A DNA stretch of 64,000 nucleotides from CAVTRI01 sp963737075 (GCA_963737075.1 CAVTRI010000002.1:1922001-1986000), one strand, 5' to 3'; counted from the stretch's first letter, positions 1-8,728 are shown. The notes: generated by a model not told the origin, from the sequence alone. Program-made: numbers and translations.

Positions 1-695
1 CGGAACATCGCCTCCGACGACTTTCCTGAGGCCTTCAGCATCTCGAGGTAGCGCTGGTGGGTGGTGAGGGCGTGATAGCCGTCGATGCTGTTCTCGACCA
101 GCAGCTTCCAGTTGGCTCGCATCGAGTACAGATGGCTGCCACCGACGATCTCCATCCCTTCCTCGGACTGGTCGGCGACCAGGTCGATGTAGTCCTTGGC
201 GTGGCCGAGGTAGCTGTCCAGATCGACGTTGTCGGGATTCCAGCTGAGAAAGACAAAGCCCCGATAGCTGTCGACCTTCGGGGGCTGGGCCAGACATATG
301 GCTTCCCGATCGAAACACGGCCCATACGAGTCGTCATCGGGCATGCTCACCAGATGCCCGTCGGACGAGAACGACCACCCGTGGTAGAAGCACTTGAGGA
401 ACCGGCCGTGGCCCTCGGGTCGCAGTTCGACCGCCATGCCCCGGTGCGGGCACGAGTTGACCAGCACCTGTGCCCGTCCGCTGTCGTCACGGGTGAAGAT
501 GATCGGACGCCCACCCACGTTGCGGGTCCGAAAGTCGTGCGGCTGGGGGATTTCGCTCTCATGGCCGACATACAGCCAGCACATGTCGAAGACTCGCGCC
601 CGCTCCTGCTCCAACACCGCGGGCTCGACCATTACCGATCGGTGCACCCGGAACTGATGGTGCTCCCGGTCGTCGACGACGTAGCTGTCGGACAT
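1..695 (-). CDS. Rieske [2Fe-2S] oxygenase alpha subunit, 3' end cut by window edge
   Basis: The gene starts at an ATG at 693-695, preceded by GAGGTGAC, and runs off the left edge, so about 231 residues are visible. The Rieske cluster motif is clear: Cys82 and His84 in CPHRG, then Cys102 and His105 in CFYHGW. The start of the catalytic domain is also present, with a DGYHALTTH stretch (His208, His213) that matches the mononuclear iron ligands of ring-hydroxylating oxygenases. Such enzymes add O2 to aromatic or steroid-like rings using an external reductase. It is the third gene of a minus-strand operon behind a VOC dioxygenase and an amidohydrolase; the amidohydrolase frame overlaps its start by 64 bases. 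Substrate unknown. Confidence 0.85.
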   Translation of the reverse strand, partial: MSDSYVVDDREHHQFRVHRSVMVEPAVLEQERARVFDMCWLYVGHESEIPQPHDFRTRNVGGRPIIFTRDDSGRAQVLVNSCPHRGMAVELRPEGHGRFLKCFYHGWSFSSDGHLVSMPDDDSYGPCFDREAICLAQPPKVDSYRGFVFLSWNPDNVDLDSYLGHAKDYIDLVADQSEEGMEIVGGSHLYSMRANWKLLVENSIDGYHALTTHQRYLEMLKASGKSSEAMF

Positions 696-1681
696 GTCAC
701 CTCCCCGAAGAGAAACCGCCGTGCGTCACCCGACTTGATCTCCGCTTCTTCGGCGCCGATCGCCGCCGTCGCCTCGCCGTAGTCGACGAAGGGGAAATCA
801 CTTCCCAGCAGCAAATGGCCGGGACCAAACACCGCCGCCGACGCAGCCAGGTGGCTGGGATCGAACACCAGGGCGTCCGCCCACAACAACCGGGCCAACG
901 CGTCCAGCTCCGCCGAACGCCGTTGGCGGTCCTGGCCGGCCACGATCCCTGCCATGTAGCGCAGCCTCGCGTGCGCCACCGGGTACGCCCCTCCGCCATG
1001 AGAAAGGCACACCCGCAGGTCCGGCACGTCGGCCAGCACTCCGCCGTGCACCAGCGAGTAGGCGGCCACCGCCGTGTCGGCCAGCATCCCGAGCCCAAAG
1101 GCGCCGACCGGCGTTCGGCAACGAGTCGCTCCTTGCCCGTCGACGGGATGGACGAACACCGGTATCCCCAGACGAGCGGTCTCTTCAAAGAAAGGGCGCA
1201 GCCGGGCGGCATCGAGTTCGTCGTCGCCGACCCGGGTTCCGATCTCCACCCCGGCCATCCCCAACTCGGCCGTCACCCGATGCAGTTCCTCGACCGCCAC
1301 GTCGACATCCTGCAGGGGCACCCCGGCCAGCGCCACCAGCCGGCCAGCACCGACGGCCACCGCCTCGGCGATGAGGTCGTTCTGGGCTCGGATGAACGTT
1401 CTGGCCGCCCCCGGGTCCGCCCAGTACGTCAAGCTGATCGGCACCGGCGACACCACCTGGGTATCTACCCCGAGCGCGTCCATCGCCTCCAGCCGGGCGT
1501 TCGCGTCCCAGCAGGCGCTGCTCACCCGGCGGAACCGCTCCCGCCCGCACATGATGTCCCCAGCCGACTCCGTGCGCGGCACCAGCAGAGGCCAGCGGAG
1601 ATCACCCGTCTCCGCCGCCAGGTCGGGCAGACCGGCAGGCATCAGGTGGGTGTGGACGTCGATCACCGCTCCCGGATTCAC
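632..1681 (-). CDS. Amidohydrolase, ACMSD-like TIM-barrel family
   Basis: Predicted metal-dependent hydrolase or decarboxylase of the amidohydrolase_2 superfamily, which includes aminocarboxymuconate-semialdehyde decarboxylase. The N-terminus carries the metal-binding HxH (His10, His12 in DVHTH), a histidine in VFVHP, another in LSHGGG, and the late aspartate in GSDFPF. I chose a GTG at 1679-1681 because it overlaps the upstream TGA as GTGA and places HxH about ten residues in; a longer open frame to 1816 has no family match at its N-terminus. The product is 349 residues, normal for the family. The last ~20 residues lie inside the Rieske gene start and look atypical. The operon context suggests it acts after ring cleavage. 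Confidence 0.8.
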   Translation of the reverse strand: MNPGAVIDVHTHLMPAGLPDLAAETGDLRWPLLVPRTESAGDIMCGRERFRRVSSACWDANARLEAMDALGVDTQVVSPVPISLTYWADPGAARTFIRAQNDLIAEAVAVGAGRLVALAGVPLQDVDVAVEELHRVTAELGMAGVEIGTRVGDDELDAARLRPFFEETARLGIPVFVHPVDGQGATRCRTPVGAFGLGMLADTAVAAYSLVHGGVLADVPDLRVCLSHGGGAYPVAHARLRYMAGIVAGQDRQRRSAELDALARLLWADALVFDPSHLAASAAVFGPGHLLLGSDFPFVDYGEATAAIGAEEAEIKSGDARRFLFGEVTCPTATSSTTGSTISSGCTDR

Positions 1682-2613
1682 CCGCCGCCAACGCCTTCGT
1701 CCATGGCTGACAGCAGCACGTTGAAGGGGGCCTTGGAGTTCACCCGAGGAGGCGGCAGGGGTTGTTTCCACACGTCGATCATCCCAGGCCCGGCAGTCAA
1801 CTGGCGGGCCACCCACGTCTCGTCAAGGCGCTGGTGCCCGACGCAGAACTCGACGGAGAAGCCGTGCACCGGCTCCTTCACGTACACCCCCATCGACCCC
1901 GACGTTGGATGCCGAAGCAGGTCGTGCTCAAGGGCGAGGCCGTGAGCGACCGCGTTGTGCCGGAAGCGCATGACGTCATCGATGTGCTCGACCAGGACAC
2001 AGAAGTGCGCGAAGCGGGCCCGCTCCAGACCTGCTGCTCCTTGGGCCAGCGCCAGCGAGTGGTGGTATCCATCCTCGCAGCGCAAGAAGGCCACCTGGGT
2101 CTCGAGCCGGTCGGAGAGCTTGAACCCCATCACCTCGGTCCAAAACCCGACCGCCTGCTCCAGGTCGGGGACCACCCACAACGTGTGCAGCATTTCCCGC
2201 AGCCGAATGCCGTTCTCGGCCACGGGTACCGGAAGCTCGGCCAAACCTGTATAGACCTCGACTGGGATCCCGGAAGGGTCGTCGAAGCGAAGGGCAGCGC
2301 CCACCCGGTCGCGCGAGAAGTCCGCGGCCGTGCTTGTTTCGGTGCCGCGCCGCCGGACCGCCTCGGCCAACAGGTCGAGGGCGCTCGGATTGGTCGCCTC
2401 GAACGAGACACGCCGAACTCCGGGCTCGTCGGACCGCTCTAGCCGTAACCAGTGATGCTCACGCCCACCGCTCATGAACACCGTGCCGTCACGGAACTCG
2501 GTGGGCTCCAAGCGGGCGATGCGAGCGTAGAAGTCCACCGCTACATCAAGGTCCCTCACCGCCAGGGTCAGGAAACCGAAGGTACCGATCGGTGCTTCAT
2601 TCCTGTCCGACAA
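1678..2613 (-). CDS. Two-domain VOC (extradiol-type) dioxygenase
   Basis: The protein is about 311 residues with two vicinal-oxygen-chelate modules, the layout of type I extradiol catechol dioxygenases. The C-terminal module shows the expected metal triad: His in MLHTLWVVPD, His in RFAHFCVLVEH and Glu in HGFSVEFC. These enzymes cleave a catechol ring next to the hydroxyls with Fe(II) or Mn(II). I chose a TTG start at 2611-2613 because GGGGGAGA lies just upstream; the frame stays open to 2778 but that extension is not family-like. The stop overlaps the amidohydrolase GTG, so the two are probably translationally coupled. It is the first gene of the operon and faces away from the remnant at 2753. 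Confidence 0.78.
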   Translation of the reverse strand: MSDRNEAPIGTFGFLTLAVRDLDVAVDFYARIARLEPTEFRDGTVFMSGGREHHWLRLERSDEPGVRRVSFEATNPSALDLLAEAVRRRGTETSTAADFSRDRVGAALRFDDPSGIPVEVYTGLAELPVPVAENGIRLREMLHTLWVVPDLEQAVGFWTEVMGFKLSDRLETQVAFLRCEDGYHHSLALAQGAAGLERARFAHFCVLVEHIDDVMRFRHNAVAHGLALEHDLLRHPTSGSMGVYVKEPVHGFSVEFCVGHQRLDETWVARQLTAGPGMIDVWKQPLPPPRVNSKAPFNVLLSAMDEGVGGG

Positions 2614-2752
2614 GGTCTCCCCCAAGTGGTTTCTGTCTGAGCTCGCGCATCCTCCGCGCCGCGGGCACCGGGTCCGTTCCGCAACACGGAAGACTACCCC
2701 TCGAAGTTGCGTCACGCGCTCAAGCATCGAAGGATGACCAAGGAGGTAGAAC

Positions 2753-3040
2753 GTGCCAACTGGTGCGGCGCCGATCAAGCTCGGCTTCCTGCTCGACTAC
2801 GCCTTCTCGGGCCGAGAGCGTCAGGCCGCCTCCGCGGAGCCGATGGAGCTCGTCTTCAAGCAAGGACTCCAGAGCGGCATGATCGATCGCGCCATCGAGA
2901 TTGTCTACCGCGGAGTGCAAGGCCTGCCGCGGGGCGACGTCAAGGCGGTCGCGGTCGCCCGCAGACTCGACCCCGACGGGAAGCAGCTCGGCAAGTTCTT
3001 GAAGTCGTGCGTCATGAACGCAGAGGGAGGGATTGTGTAG
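2753..3040 (+). pseudogene. 5' remnant of an ABC transporter substrate-binding protein gene
   Basis: A GTG start with AGGAGGT at 2741-2747 opens a 95-codon frame. It begins with a binding-protein-like IKLGFLLDY and continues to a GLPRGDVKAV stretch resembling the start of branched-chain amino-acid-type periplasmic binding proteins, but without a signal peptide. Family members are about 350-420 residues, so most of the gene is missing. The resemblance fades after about residue 65 and the frame stops 23 bases before the group II intron boundary. No continuation is visible beyond the intron at 4992, so deletion accompanied or preceded intron insertion. The assignment is by memory of the family and is moderate. 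Confidence 0.45.
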
Positions 3041-3654
3041 GAAGACCCTTTTGAAGCGGTGCTGTGCGAGAGATGAAGGATTGTGGGCCCTTCGGCGCCG
3101 ACCTTCGGGGGTGGGCGTCAAACCATCCTGAGCTGCGTTGGCTGAAGACCGTCGTGGTAAGCGTCAGGGAAAAGGCGTGGCGAGACTGCGTCAGGTGGGG
3201 ACCAGGAAGACGTTCCAGAAAGCCCGGTCGGGGTTTGGGTCCTGGCGGGGGTGCGCTGTTGAGGCGTCGTTAAGAATGAGAGGGCATCAAAACCGGGACT
3301 CGACTTCGTTCTCGGGATGAGCATGGCGGAAGCCCGATGACTGGCCAGGTGGTGCCCGGCGTTGAGGCGGCGTGAGCCTGGTCTGCGGCTCTTGCACGGA
3401 ACATGAGAAGGCGAGCGTCGATACCGACCGGCCGGTCTCAATTGGGTCAGTTCGGACCCCCCGGGCGGCGAGAGGGAGCGTGCCGAGGCAGCAACCGAAG
3501 GCATTGAGTACCGATGCGATGTTCGCCGACGGACCGGCCAGTAGTAGCTGTGAAGCCGCTGCTTTCTGGGGTGGCGGTGGAGCCAAGGGGCCGGCTCATC
3601 AGCGATGTTCGTTCGATCAACCACGGCGGTTGCTCGGGGAGGAAGAGAGGGAGC

Positions 3655-4911
3655 ATGGCAGGACCGCAAGCCAAACCGTTCGATATTCCCAAACAGTCGG
3701 TGTCGGAGGCGTACAGGAAGGTTGCGGCCAACAAGGGTGCGCCGGGTGTGGACGAGGTGACCCTGGGGGAGTTCGAGTCTGATTTGCGGAACAATTTGTA
3801 CCGCATCTGGAATCGGATGAGCTCTGGGTCGTACTTTCCACCCCCGGTGCGGGCGGTGGAAATACCGAAGCCGCATGACCGCGGGGTGCGCGTGTTCGGG
3901 GTACCTACTGTCGCCGATCGGGTTGTCCAGACGGTGGTGGCCAGCTTCTTGGAGGAAAGGGCGGAACCACGGTTCCATCCCGACTCTTATGGCTATCGGC
4001 CTGGCAAAGCCACCTGGGAGGCGGTGGGGGTGTGCCGACAGCGGTGCTGGCGATACGACTGGGTCATCGACTTGGATGTCCAGAAGTTCTTCGACACGGT
4101 GCCGTGGGATCTGGTGGTCAAAGCGGTGGAGGCGGTCACCGACTGCCGATGGGTTCTTCTGTATGTGAAGCGGTGGTTGGCCGCTCCGCTGCAGATGCCC
4201 GATGGCACTCTTGTGGAGCGGGACAAGGGAACTCCGCAGGGGTCGGCGGCATCGCCGATCCTGGCGAACCTGTTCATGCACTTCGCGTTCGACACATGGA
4301 TGGCCCGGCGTTTCCCGGGCTGCCCGTGGGAGCGTTTCGCCGATGACGCGGTCGTGCACTGCGCGACCAAGGCCCAGGCGGAAAAAGTGCTTGCAGCGAT
4401 CGCCGAGCGGATGGAGCAGGTGGGTCTGCGGTTGCATCCGGATAAGACGCGGATCGTTTATTGCAAAGACGGCAAGCGCCGGGGCAGTCATGAGCACACC
4501 AGCTTCACCTTCTTAGGGTTCACCTTTTGGGCGCGAAAGGCGCGAAGCAAGAACGGGAGCTACTTCACCTCTTTCCTGCCAGCGATGAGCGCCCCGGCGC
4601 TTCAGGCCAAAAGCGACGAACTCCGCAAGATGCGGATACATCGACGCACCACCTTGACCCTGGACGACCTAGCCCGGTGGGTCAATCCCATCGTGGGCGG
4701 GTGGATGAACTATTACGGCCGGTTCTACCGGTCGGCGATGGAACCCCTTCTGCTGCGCGTCAACTCCTACTTGAAGCGTTGGGCTGGGAAGAAATATCGG
4801 AAGCTGCGCACCCACAAGACGTTCCAGCGGTGGTGGGCGGGATTGATCGATCGACAACCCCGCCTGCTCGTCCAATGGAAATGGGTTCGCGGTTATTGGC
4901 CGGCAGTCTGA
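3655..4911 (+). CDS. ltrA: Group II intron reverse transcriptase/maturase
   Basis: The protein of 418 residues carries the reverse transcriptase core: DLDVQKFFD (residues 139-147), GTPQGSAASPIL (192-203) and the catalytic FADD box (228-231). A maturase X domain follows around 325-400, with LDDLARWVNPIVGGWMNYYG and an alpha-helical basic tail. No HNH endonuclease is present, which is common among bacterial introns of this size. I chose the ATG at 3655 (GGGAGCATGG) rather than an upstream in-frame ATG at 3514 because the upstream part lies in the structured intron RNA. It helps the intron fold and splice and copies it into new DNA sites. The frame is intact, so the element may be active. Confidence 0.93.
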   Translation: MAGPQAKPFDIPKQSVSEAYRKVAANKGAPGVDEVTLGEFESDLRNNLYRIWNRMSSGSYFPPPVRAVEIPKPHDRGVRVFGVPTVADRVVQTVVASFLEERAEPRFHPDSYGYRPGKATWEAVGVCRQRCWRYDWVIDLDVQKFFDTVPWDLVVKAVEAVTDCRWVLLYVKRWLAAPLQMPDGTLVERDKGTPQGSAASPILANLFMHFAFDTWMARRFPGCPWERFADDAVVHCATKAQAEKVLAAIAERMEQVGLRLHPDKTRIVYCKDGKRRGSHEHTSFTFLGFTFWARKARSKNGSYFTSFLPAMSAPALQAKSDELRKMRIHRRTTLTLDDLARWVNPIVGGWMNYYGRFYRSAMEPLLLRVNSYLKRWAGKKYRKLRTHKTFQRWWAGLIDRQPRLLVQWKWVRGYWPAV

Positions 4912-4917
4912 TGAGAA

Positions 4918-4951
4918 GAGCCCGGTGAAGGGAGACTTTCACGCCGGGATC
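4918..4951 (+). ncRNA. Group II intron domain V
   Basis: This 34-base hairpin has the canonical layout. A lower stem (4918-4925 with 4944-4951) carries the AGC triad at 4919-4921. A two-base bulge (CG, 4942-4943) and an upper stem (4926-4931 with 4936-4941) are capped by a GAGA tetraloop at 4932-4935. The triad G (4920) faces A4949 instead of the usual U, which is a visible deviation. Domain V is the catalytic core of the ribozyme. Confidence 0.8.
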
Positions 4952-5028
4952 CGTGGGAGCCGGGGGGTGAGATTCCCCCCGGCCACCCGACCTCTCTCGT
5001 CGGGCGCTACGGCCAGGATTGAGCCGGC

Positions 5029-6279
5029 TCAAGGGATGAACTGTTGAGCCGTCAGGGTCAGCATGAAATAACACCCCAATGTGACGGCTGCGAAGGCCAG
5101 CACGACCGAGTAGACGTTGTCTTTCAACCAATATCCGAGAATGAGCACTAACGGGAATGCCGTCTCGATAAGCCGCGGACGCAGCCCGACGATACGCGAG
5201 CTCACTGCAATGGCAACGACAACGACCGAGTACACCACCAGAGCCGCCGGGGCCCTCGCCCTGACAAGGAGCACGATGGCCAGAAGGGCGAACAGGGCGC
5301 CGGCGAGTGGAAGGACACGTCCCAAAAGGAGACCCTGTTGGGGTAGCTCATGAAAGAAGAGACGCTTTATCAGATTAAAAGGATCAAAGCTGTCGTTCCA
5401 CGCCTTCTCAGCCTTTGACCAGATGAAAGGGTTTCCGGTGTAGGCCCACAGGTAGGCCGTCCAGCTGAGAACCCCGAGAGGTGCGAGTAGTGGCGCGAGC
5501 AATGGTCGCCACTGTCGCTCCGACCGTACAACGCTGATGGCTTCCCACGCACAGCACGCAACGAGGGCGATCCCCACGGGGCGGACTGCTGTCCCGACCG
5601 CCGCGGACAAGCCCGCCACCACCCACCACCGGCGCCGAAGCGCCAGCAGGCAGGCGGCGGCGGCGGCAAAGAGCATCGATTCGGAATAGATGAGACCGAA
5701 GGCCACCGCGCCCGGACCGAAAAGAAAGAGCAGGAGTCCTCGATCGGCGACGGCTTCGCTCCAGATCTCCTTGACCAACTGCCAGATCAGGATCACCATC
5801 ACGATCTGGAAGAAGAGCGCGACCAAAACCCCTGAAAAGAGCCAGGTGACTCCGAGAGAGGCGACTGCACGGATCGCCAACGGGAATGCCGGGAAGAACG
5901 CCAGGGTGCTAAAGACGGGAACCCCGTGCGACGTGGGAACGGCGTGGGGCCATCCCTGCTGCGCGGCGCGTACGTACCAGCCGCCGTCCCATGCTGCCAG
6001 ACGGTCGAAGTGATGCCCACCAGATATTCCGCCGATGGCCGGCCCTGACACATACTTGCTGGCCCAGAGCACGGCCAACAGCACGAGGCGGCTGGCGGCG
6101 AGCATGGCCAGTGGCTTCCAGTAGACCGCCAGCCGACGGCCTACGGTCGAGGCCGACAAGGACGTCATCGATCGCAGCGAGCGCGGGGCTTCGTCTACGG
6201 GCGGCTCCCTGTCGAGCGGCGGAGCGGTGCTGGTGGGAAGTACGGCCGCGCCGAAGGATTCCTCCCTGAAAACAGTCAC
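5029..6279 (-). CDS. Polytopic membrane protein, PIG-V/GT-C mannosyltransferase-like
   Basis: This 416-residue protein has a roughly 55-residue polar N-terminus followed by about ten hydrophobic segments. Near the end of the first membrane segment it has AAWDGGWYVRAAQQGWP (aspartate near residue 98). That resembles the conserved loop of PIG-V-type GT-C glycosyltransferases, which use polyprenyl-phosphate sugars at the membrane. In actinobacteria such proteins often modify cell-envelope lipids, but the acceptor here is unknown. The gene converges on the group II intron, with 37 bases between the intron's 3' end and its stop codon. The upstream gap (6280-6475) holds no gene. Function is inferred from topology and one motif only. 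Confidence 0.6.
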   Translation of the reverse strand: MTVFREESFGAAVLPTSTAPPLDREPPVDEAPRSLRSMTSLSASTVGRRLAVYWKPLAMLAASRLVLLAVLWASKYVSGPAIGGISGGHHFDRLAAWDGGWYVRAAQQGWPHAVPTSHGVPVFSTLAFFPAFPLAIRAVASLGVTWLFSGVLVALFFQIVMVILIWQLVKEIWSEAVADRGLLLFLFGPGAVAFGLIYSESMLFAAAAACLLALRRRWWVVAGLSAAVGTAVRPVGIALVACCAWEAISVVRSERQWRPLLAPLLAPLGVLSWTAYLWAYTGNPFIWSKAEKAWNDSFDPFNLIKRLFFHELPQQGLLLGRVLPLAGALFALLAIVLLVRARAPAALVVYSVVVVAIAVSSRIVGLRPRLIETAFPLVLILGYWLKDNVYSVVLAFAAVTLGCYFMLTLTAQQFIP

Positions 6280-6475
6280 TTACGAATCATTCCGGAACAC
6301 TGGTCCGCGCACACTCACCTTTAACGTCGAACCGAAACGGTCTCACAACCAGGCGACGCGGCATACCCGCGAAACCCGGAACCGAGACCGCGAACGTAAT
6401 GCCCCCGGACCACCGTTGCAAGGACCCTGGAGTCCCCTTTATGCCGTGGGCCTGACGCTCATGGAGCCATGCGGC

Positions 6476-7762
6476 TCAGTCCCGCTGGTGAAAGAACCTC
6501 GCTGCGCTGTGCTCGAGGCCATGCGAGTGATCGAGGCTGCCGTACTCCCGGGGAGTGGTGTCGACGTCCTGCGCTTTGGCGCGTAGGGCTCCGACGGTGG
6601 CCTCCTCCCGGGGACGGTGCTCGAAGGGGTCAAACTGATACCACCGAGCAGCGTTCTGCCACGTCACCTTTTCGATCTCTTCGTCATTCAAGCCCGCGGC
6701 CTCGAGAGACTTCATGAGCACTTCGGGCGCCTGGGGCCACGTGGAGTCGGAATGGGGATAGTCGCACTCCCAGGCGATCATGTCGATGCCGATGACGTCC
6801 CGGTTGCGCAGGCCGGTCACGTCGTCGATGAAACATCCCTGGACATGCTCACGGAAAACCTGTGATGGCAGTCGGTCACCGAAGTCGGCGCCGGTCCAAA
6901 GGTGATGATGGTCGTAGACGAAGTCCGCCTTCTCCAGGAAGTAGGGAATCCAGCCGATGCCGCCCTCGGCGAGAGCCATCCGCACCCGAGGGAACCTTCG
7001 CATGATGGGGGACCAGAGCAATTCCGCAGCGAAGATCGCCGTCTGGAACGGCATGGAATGAGGAATGACGTCGAAAGGCGCCCGGGGCGTGAAGCGAGGC
7101 TGGCCGCCGAAATGGAAAACCATGACCGTGCCCACCTCTTCGCACGCGGCCCAGGCCGCATCCCACTCGTCACCGTGATAGTCCGGGGACCCAAAACGTT
7201 CCGGCTCAGAGTGCAGCGATATGGCGTGGCAGCCCTTGTCGGCAACCCGGCGGATCTCCTCCGCCATCCACTCCGGTCCGAGTGGGAAGCCGGAGAGAGC
7301 AAGAGGAATAAACCGCCCGGGGTAGGTGCCACACCACTCTTCGATGTGCCAGTCGTTGTAGGTGCGAATCATGGCCGCGGCGTACTCCCGGTCTTCGTTG
7401 GCGACGAAAAACTGGCCGCCGTTGCCCGGCCACGAAGGGAAACAGATGGAGGCCAGCACGCCGTTGGCGTCCATGTCCCGGATCCGCTGGTTTAGGTCGT
7501 AGGTGCCCGGCCGCACCTGGTCGAAGCTCGCCGGGTCGCTGCCCCAGGCCTCCCGGGGGCGCCCCTGCACCGCGTTCAGGCCGAAGGTGGCGATCTCCTT
7601 ACCCTCGATCAACCACGCGTCCGTGCCGTCTTCGCGTCGGATCACCTTGGGAACCCGGTCCCGAAACTTGCCCGGCGCCCGGTCCATGAAGAACTCGGTC
7701 ATCGAAGGCGGCTCGACGACGTGGTCGTCCACGCTGATCAACACCATGTCCTCGATCCGCAT
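6476..7762 (-). CDS. Amidohydrolase, amidohydrolase_2 TIM-barrel family
   Basis: A 428-residue metal-dependent hydrolase-like protein. The N-terminal metal motif is of the DxHxxE kind (Asp12, His14, Glu17 in SVDDHVVEP) rather than HxH. Further along are VMVFHFGGQP, ALAEGGIGWIPY and the closing WECDYPHSDS with its conserved aspartate. I chose the ATG at 7760-7762 because GGGAGGAGGG precedes it and the metal motif then sits near the N-terminus; the frame remains open to 7801. It is one of five related amidohydrolases in this window and lies just downstream of an enoyl-CoA hydratase in the same direction, 69 bases away. Substrate unknown. Confidence 0.78.
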   Translation of the reverse strand: MRIEDMVLISVDDHVVEPPSMTEFFMDRAPGKFRDRVPKVIRREDGTDAWLIEGKEIATFGLNAVQGRPREAWGSDPASFDQVRPGTYDLNQRIRDMDANGVLASICFPSWPGNGGQFFVANEDREYAAAMIRTYNDWHIEEWCGTYPGRFIPLALSGFPLGPEWMAEEIRRVADKGCHAISLHSEPERFGSPDYHGDEWDAAWAACEEVGTVMVFHFGGQPRFTPRAPFDVIPHSMPFQTAIFAAELLWSPIMRRFPRVRMALAEGGIGWIPYFLEKADFVYDHHHLWTGADFGDRLPSQVFREHVQGCFIDDVTGLRNRDVIGIDMIAWECDYPHSDSTWPQAPEVLMKSLEAAGLNDEEIEKVTWQNAARWYQFDPFEHRPREEATVGALRAKAQDVDTTPREYGSLDHSHGLEHSAARFFHQRD

Positions 7763-7831
7763 CAGGAACCCTCCTCCCGTAGAACGGCTCTTTGTCAACA
7801 CGAAGAGCCTAGCTGGCCACTCCTCGGCCGT

Positions 7832-8617
7832 TTAGCGGCCCTTGAACACCGGTGGACGCTTCTCGACGAAGGCCCGCATGGCTTCCTGGGAGTCCTCGGT
7901 CTTGCGCAGTTCAGCGGTGAGGTTCTGCTCGTACCGGTAGCCGTCGCGCAAGCTCATCTCCTCGATCGTGTTGAGCGATCCCTTGGCAATGCGCAGAGCA
8001 ACTGGGCTTTTCGAGGCCAGGGAGCGGGCGATTGTCAACGCCGCCTCGAGCAACTCAGACGATGGTACGCATGCCTCGACGACGCCGAGACGGTACAGCT
8101 CAGGCCCGAAAACGCGTTGACCAGTGAGCGCTATCATCCGCAGTCGCGAGTGCGAAAAGAGCCGCATAGCGTGGCGCTGGCCGCCCATCAGGCCGACGTC
8201 TATCTCGGGCAGGCCGAGGTTGCCAAGCTCCGAGGAGATGAGAATGTCGCACGATGCCGCGATCGCCAGACCACCACCGAGTGCGGCACCGTTGATGGCT
8301 GCGACCACGGGCTTCTGGCACTCCCGAATGGAGTGGTAGGCCTCCCTGGCGGCGCGGCTGGTACGCCAGTGCTCACCTGGCCCTGCGGCCTCACCGGCTC
8401 GCGCCTTCATATCAGCCCCGGCACAGAACACCGTGCCCTGGCCGGTCAGGACGACCGCCCGGATGGCGTCGAGATCGCTCACTCGGTCAAACATGGTCGC
8501 GATATCAGCGAGCATTTGCGCCGAGTGGGCGTTCACCGGTGGGTTGTCGAGCCTCACGAGCTCGATGTGCTCCTCGACAAGCTCGCATTTGACGGTGTCC
8601 AAATCCATGTCGGTCAC
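7832..8617 (-). CDS. Enoyl-CoA hydratase/isomerase family protein
   Basis: A 261-residue crotonase-fold protein. FCAGADMK and AALGGGLAIAASCD form the oxyanion-hole segments. GLPEIDVGLMGG carries a glutamate at one of the two hydratase catalytic positions, and the usual helical tail ends in EKRPPVFKGR. Family members add water to enoyl-CoA or isomerise acyl-CoA. The start is an ATG at 8615-8617, with GGAAAGGGG upstream; an internal ATG at the fourth codon is possible. It is divergent from the amidohydrolase at 8729, and the 111-base gap between them holds two CTGAG-centred inverted repeats. It may be co-transcribed with the amidohydrolase at 6476. Confidence 0.88.
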   Translation of the reverse strand: MTDMDLDTVKCELVEEHIELVRLDNPPVNAHSAQMLADIATMFDRVSDLDAIRAVVLTGQGTVFCAGADMKARAGEAAGPGEHWRTSRAAREAYHSIRECQKPVVAAINGAALGGGLAIAASCDILISSELGNLGLPEIDVGLMGGQRHAMRLFSHSRLRMIALTGQRVFGPELYRLGVVEACVPSSELLEAALTIARSLASKSPVALRIAKGSLNTIEEMSLRDGYRYEQNLTAELRKTEDSQEAMRAFVEKRPPVFKGR

Positions 8618-8633
8618 GCTTGGTCCCCTTTCC

Positions 8634-8646
8634 GGTCTCAGTATTC
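8634..8646. promoter_or_regulatory. Imperfect CTCAG/CTGAG-centred inverted repeat
   Basis: GGTCTCAGTATTC lies 17 bases upstream of the enoyl-CoA hydratase start. Its core matches half of GGTCTGAGACC (8701-8711) and half of GTACTGAGTAC (62450-62460). It may be an operator or part of a promoter, but a short motif like this can recur by chance. Confidence 0.25.
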
Positions 8647-8700
8647 ATCATTCTGCATTGCATCCGGCTCGAGAGTGGCAGTCGGGCTATGATCCCGTCA

Positions 8701-8711
8701 GGTCTGAGACC
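8701..8711. promoter_or_regulatory. Perfect inverted repeat GGTCT-G-AGACC
   Basis: Five-base perfect arms flank a single central base, 17 bases upstream of the amidohydrolase ATG at 8729. A TATGAT hexamer at 8689-8694 could be a -10 element, which would put the repeat at or just past the transcription start, a typical repressor position. This is inference from sequence only. Confidence 0.3.
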
Positions 8712-8728
8712 CGCCGACAGGGGGACGC

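Larger units (their letters stand above)
3064..4991 (+). mobile_element. Group II intron (RNA plus encoded reverse transcriptase)
   Basis: The 5' boundary is placed at GTGCG (3064-3068), matching the GUGYG consensus for bacterial group II introns. About 590 bases of structured leader without a convincing gene follow, then the reverse transcriptase (3655-4911), a 34-base domain V (4918-4951) and a domain VI-like hairpin. In that hairpin, GCCGGGGGG pairs with CCCCCCGGC around 4959-4983. The 3' boundary near 4991 (ending in AC) is less certain by several bases. Total length of about 1.93 kb fits an intron encoding a maturase without an endonuclease domain. Such elements splice as RNA and move by retrohoming into DNA targets. 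Confidence 0.75.

Noticed and set aside
815..1945. 376-codon plus-strand open frame across the amidohydrolase operon
   Set aside because: Rich in His, Arg and Pro, with no recognisable fold, and it spans the coupled junction of two well-supported minus-strand genes.
4986..5004. CCCGAC-CTCTCTC-GTCGGG hairpin just after the group II intron, possible terminator or class C insertion site
   Set aside because: Class C introns insert downstream of terminator hairpins, so this one is on the wrong side. It has no T-run, so it is not clearly a terminator either.
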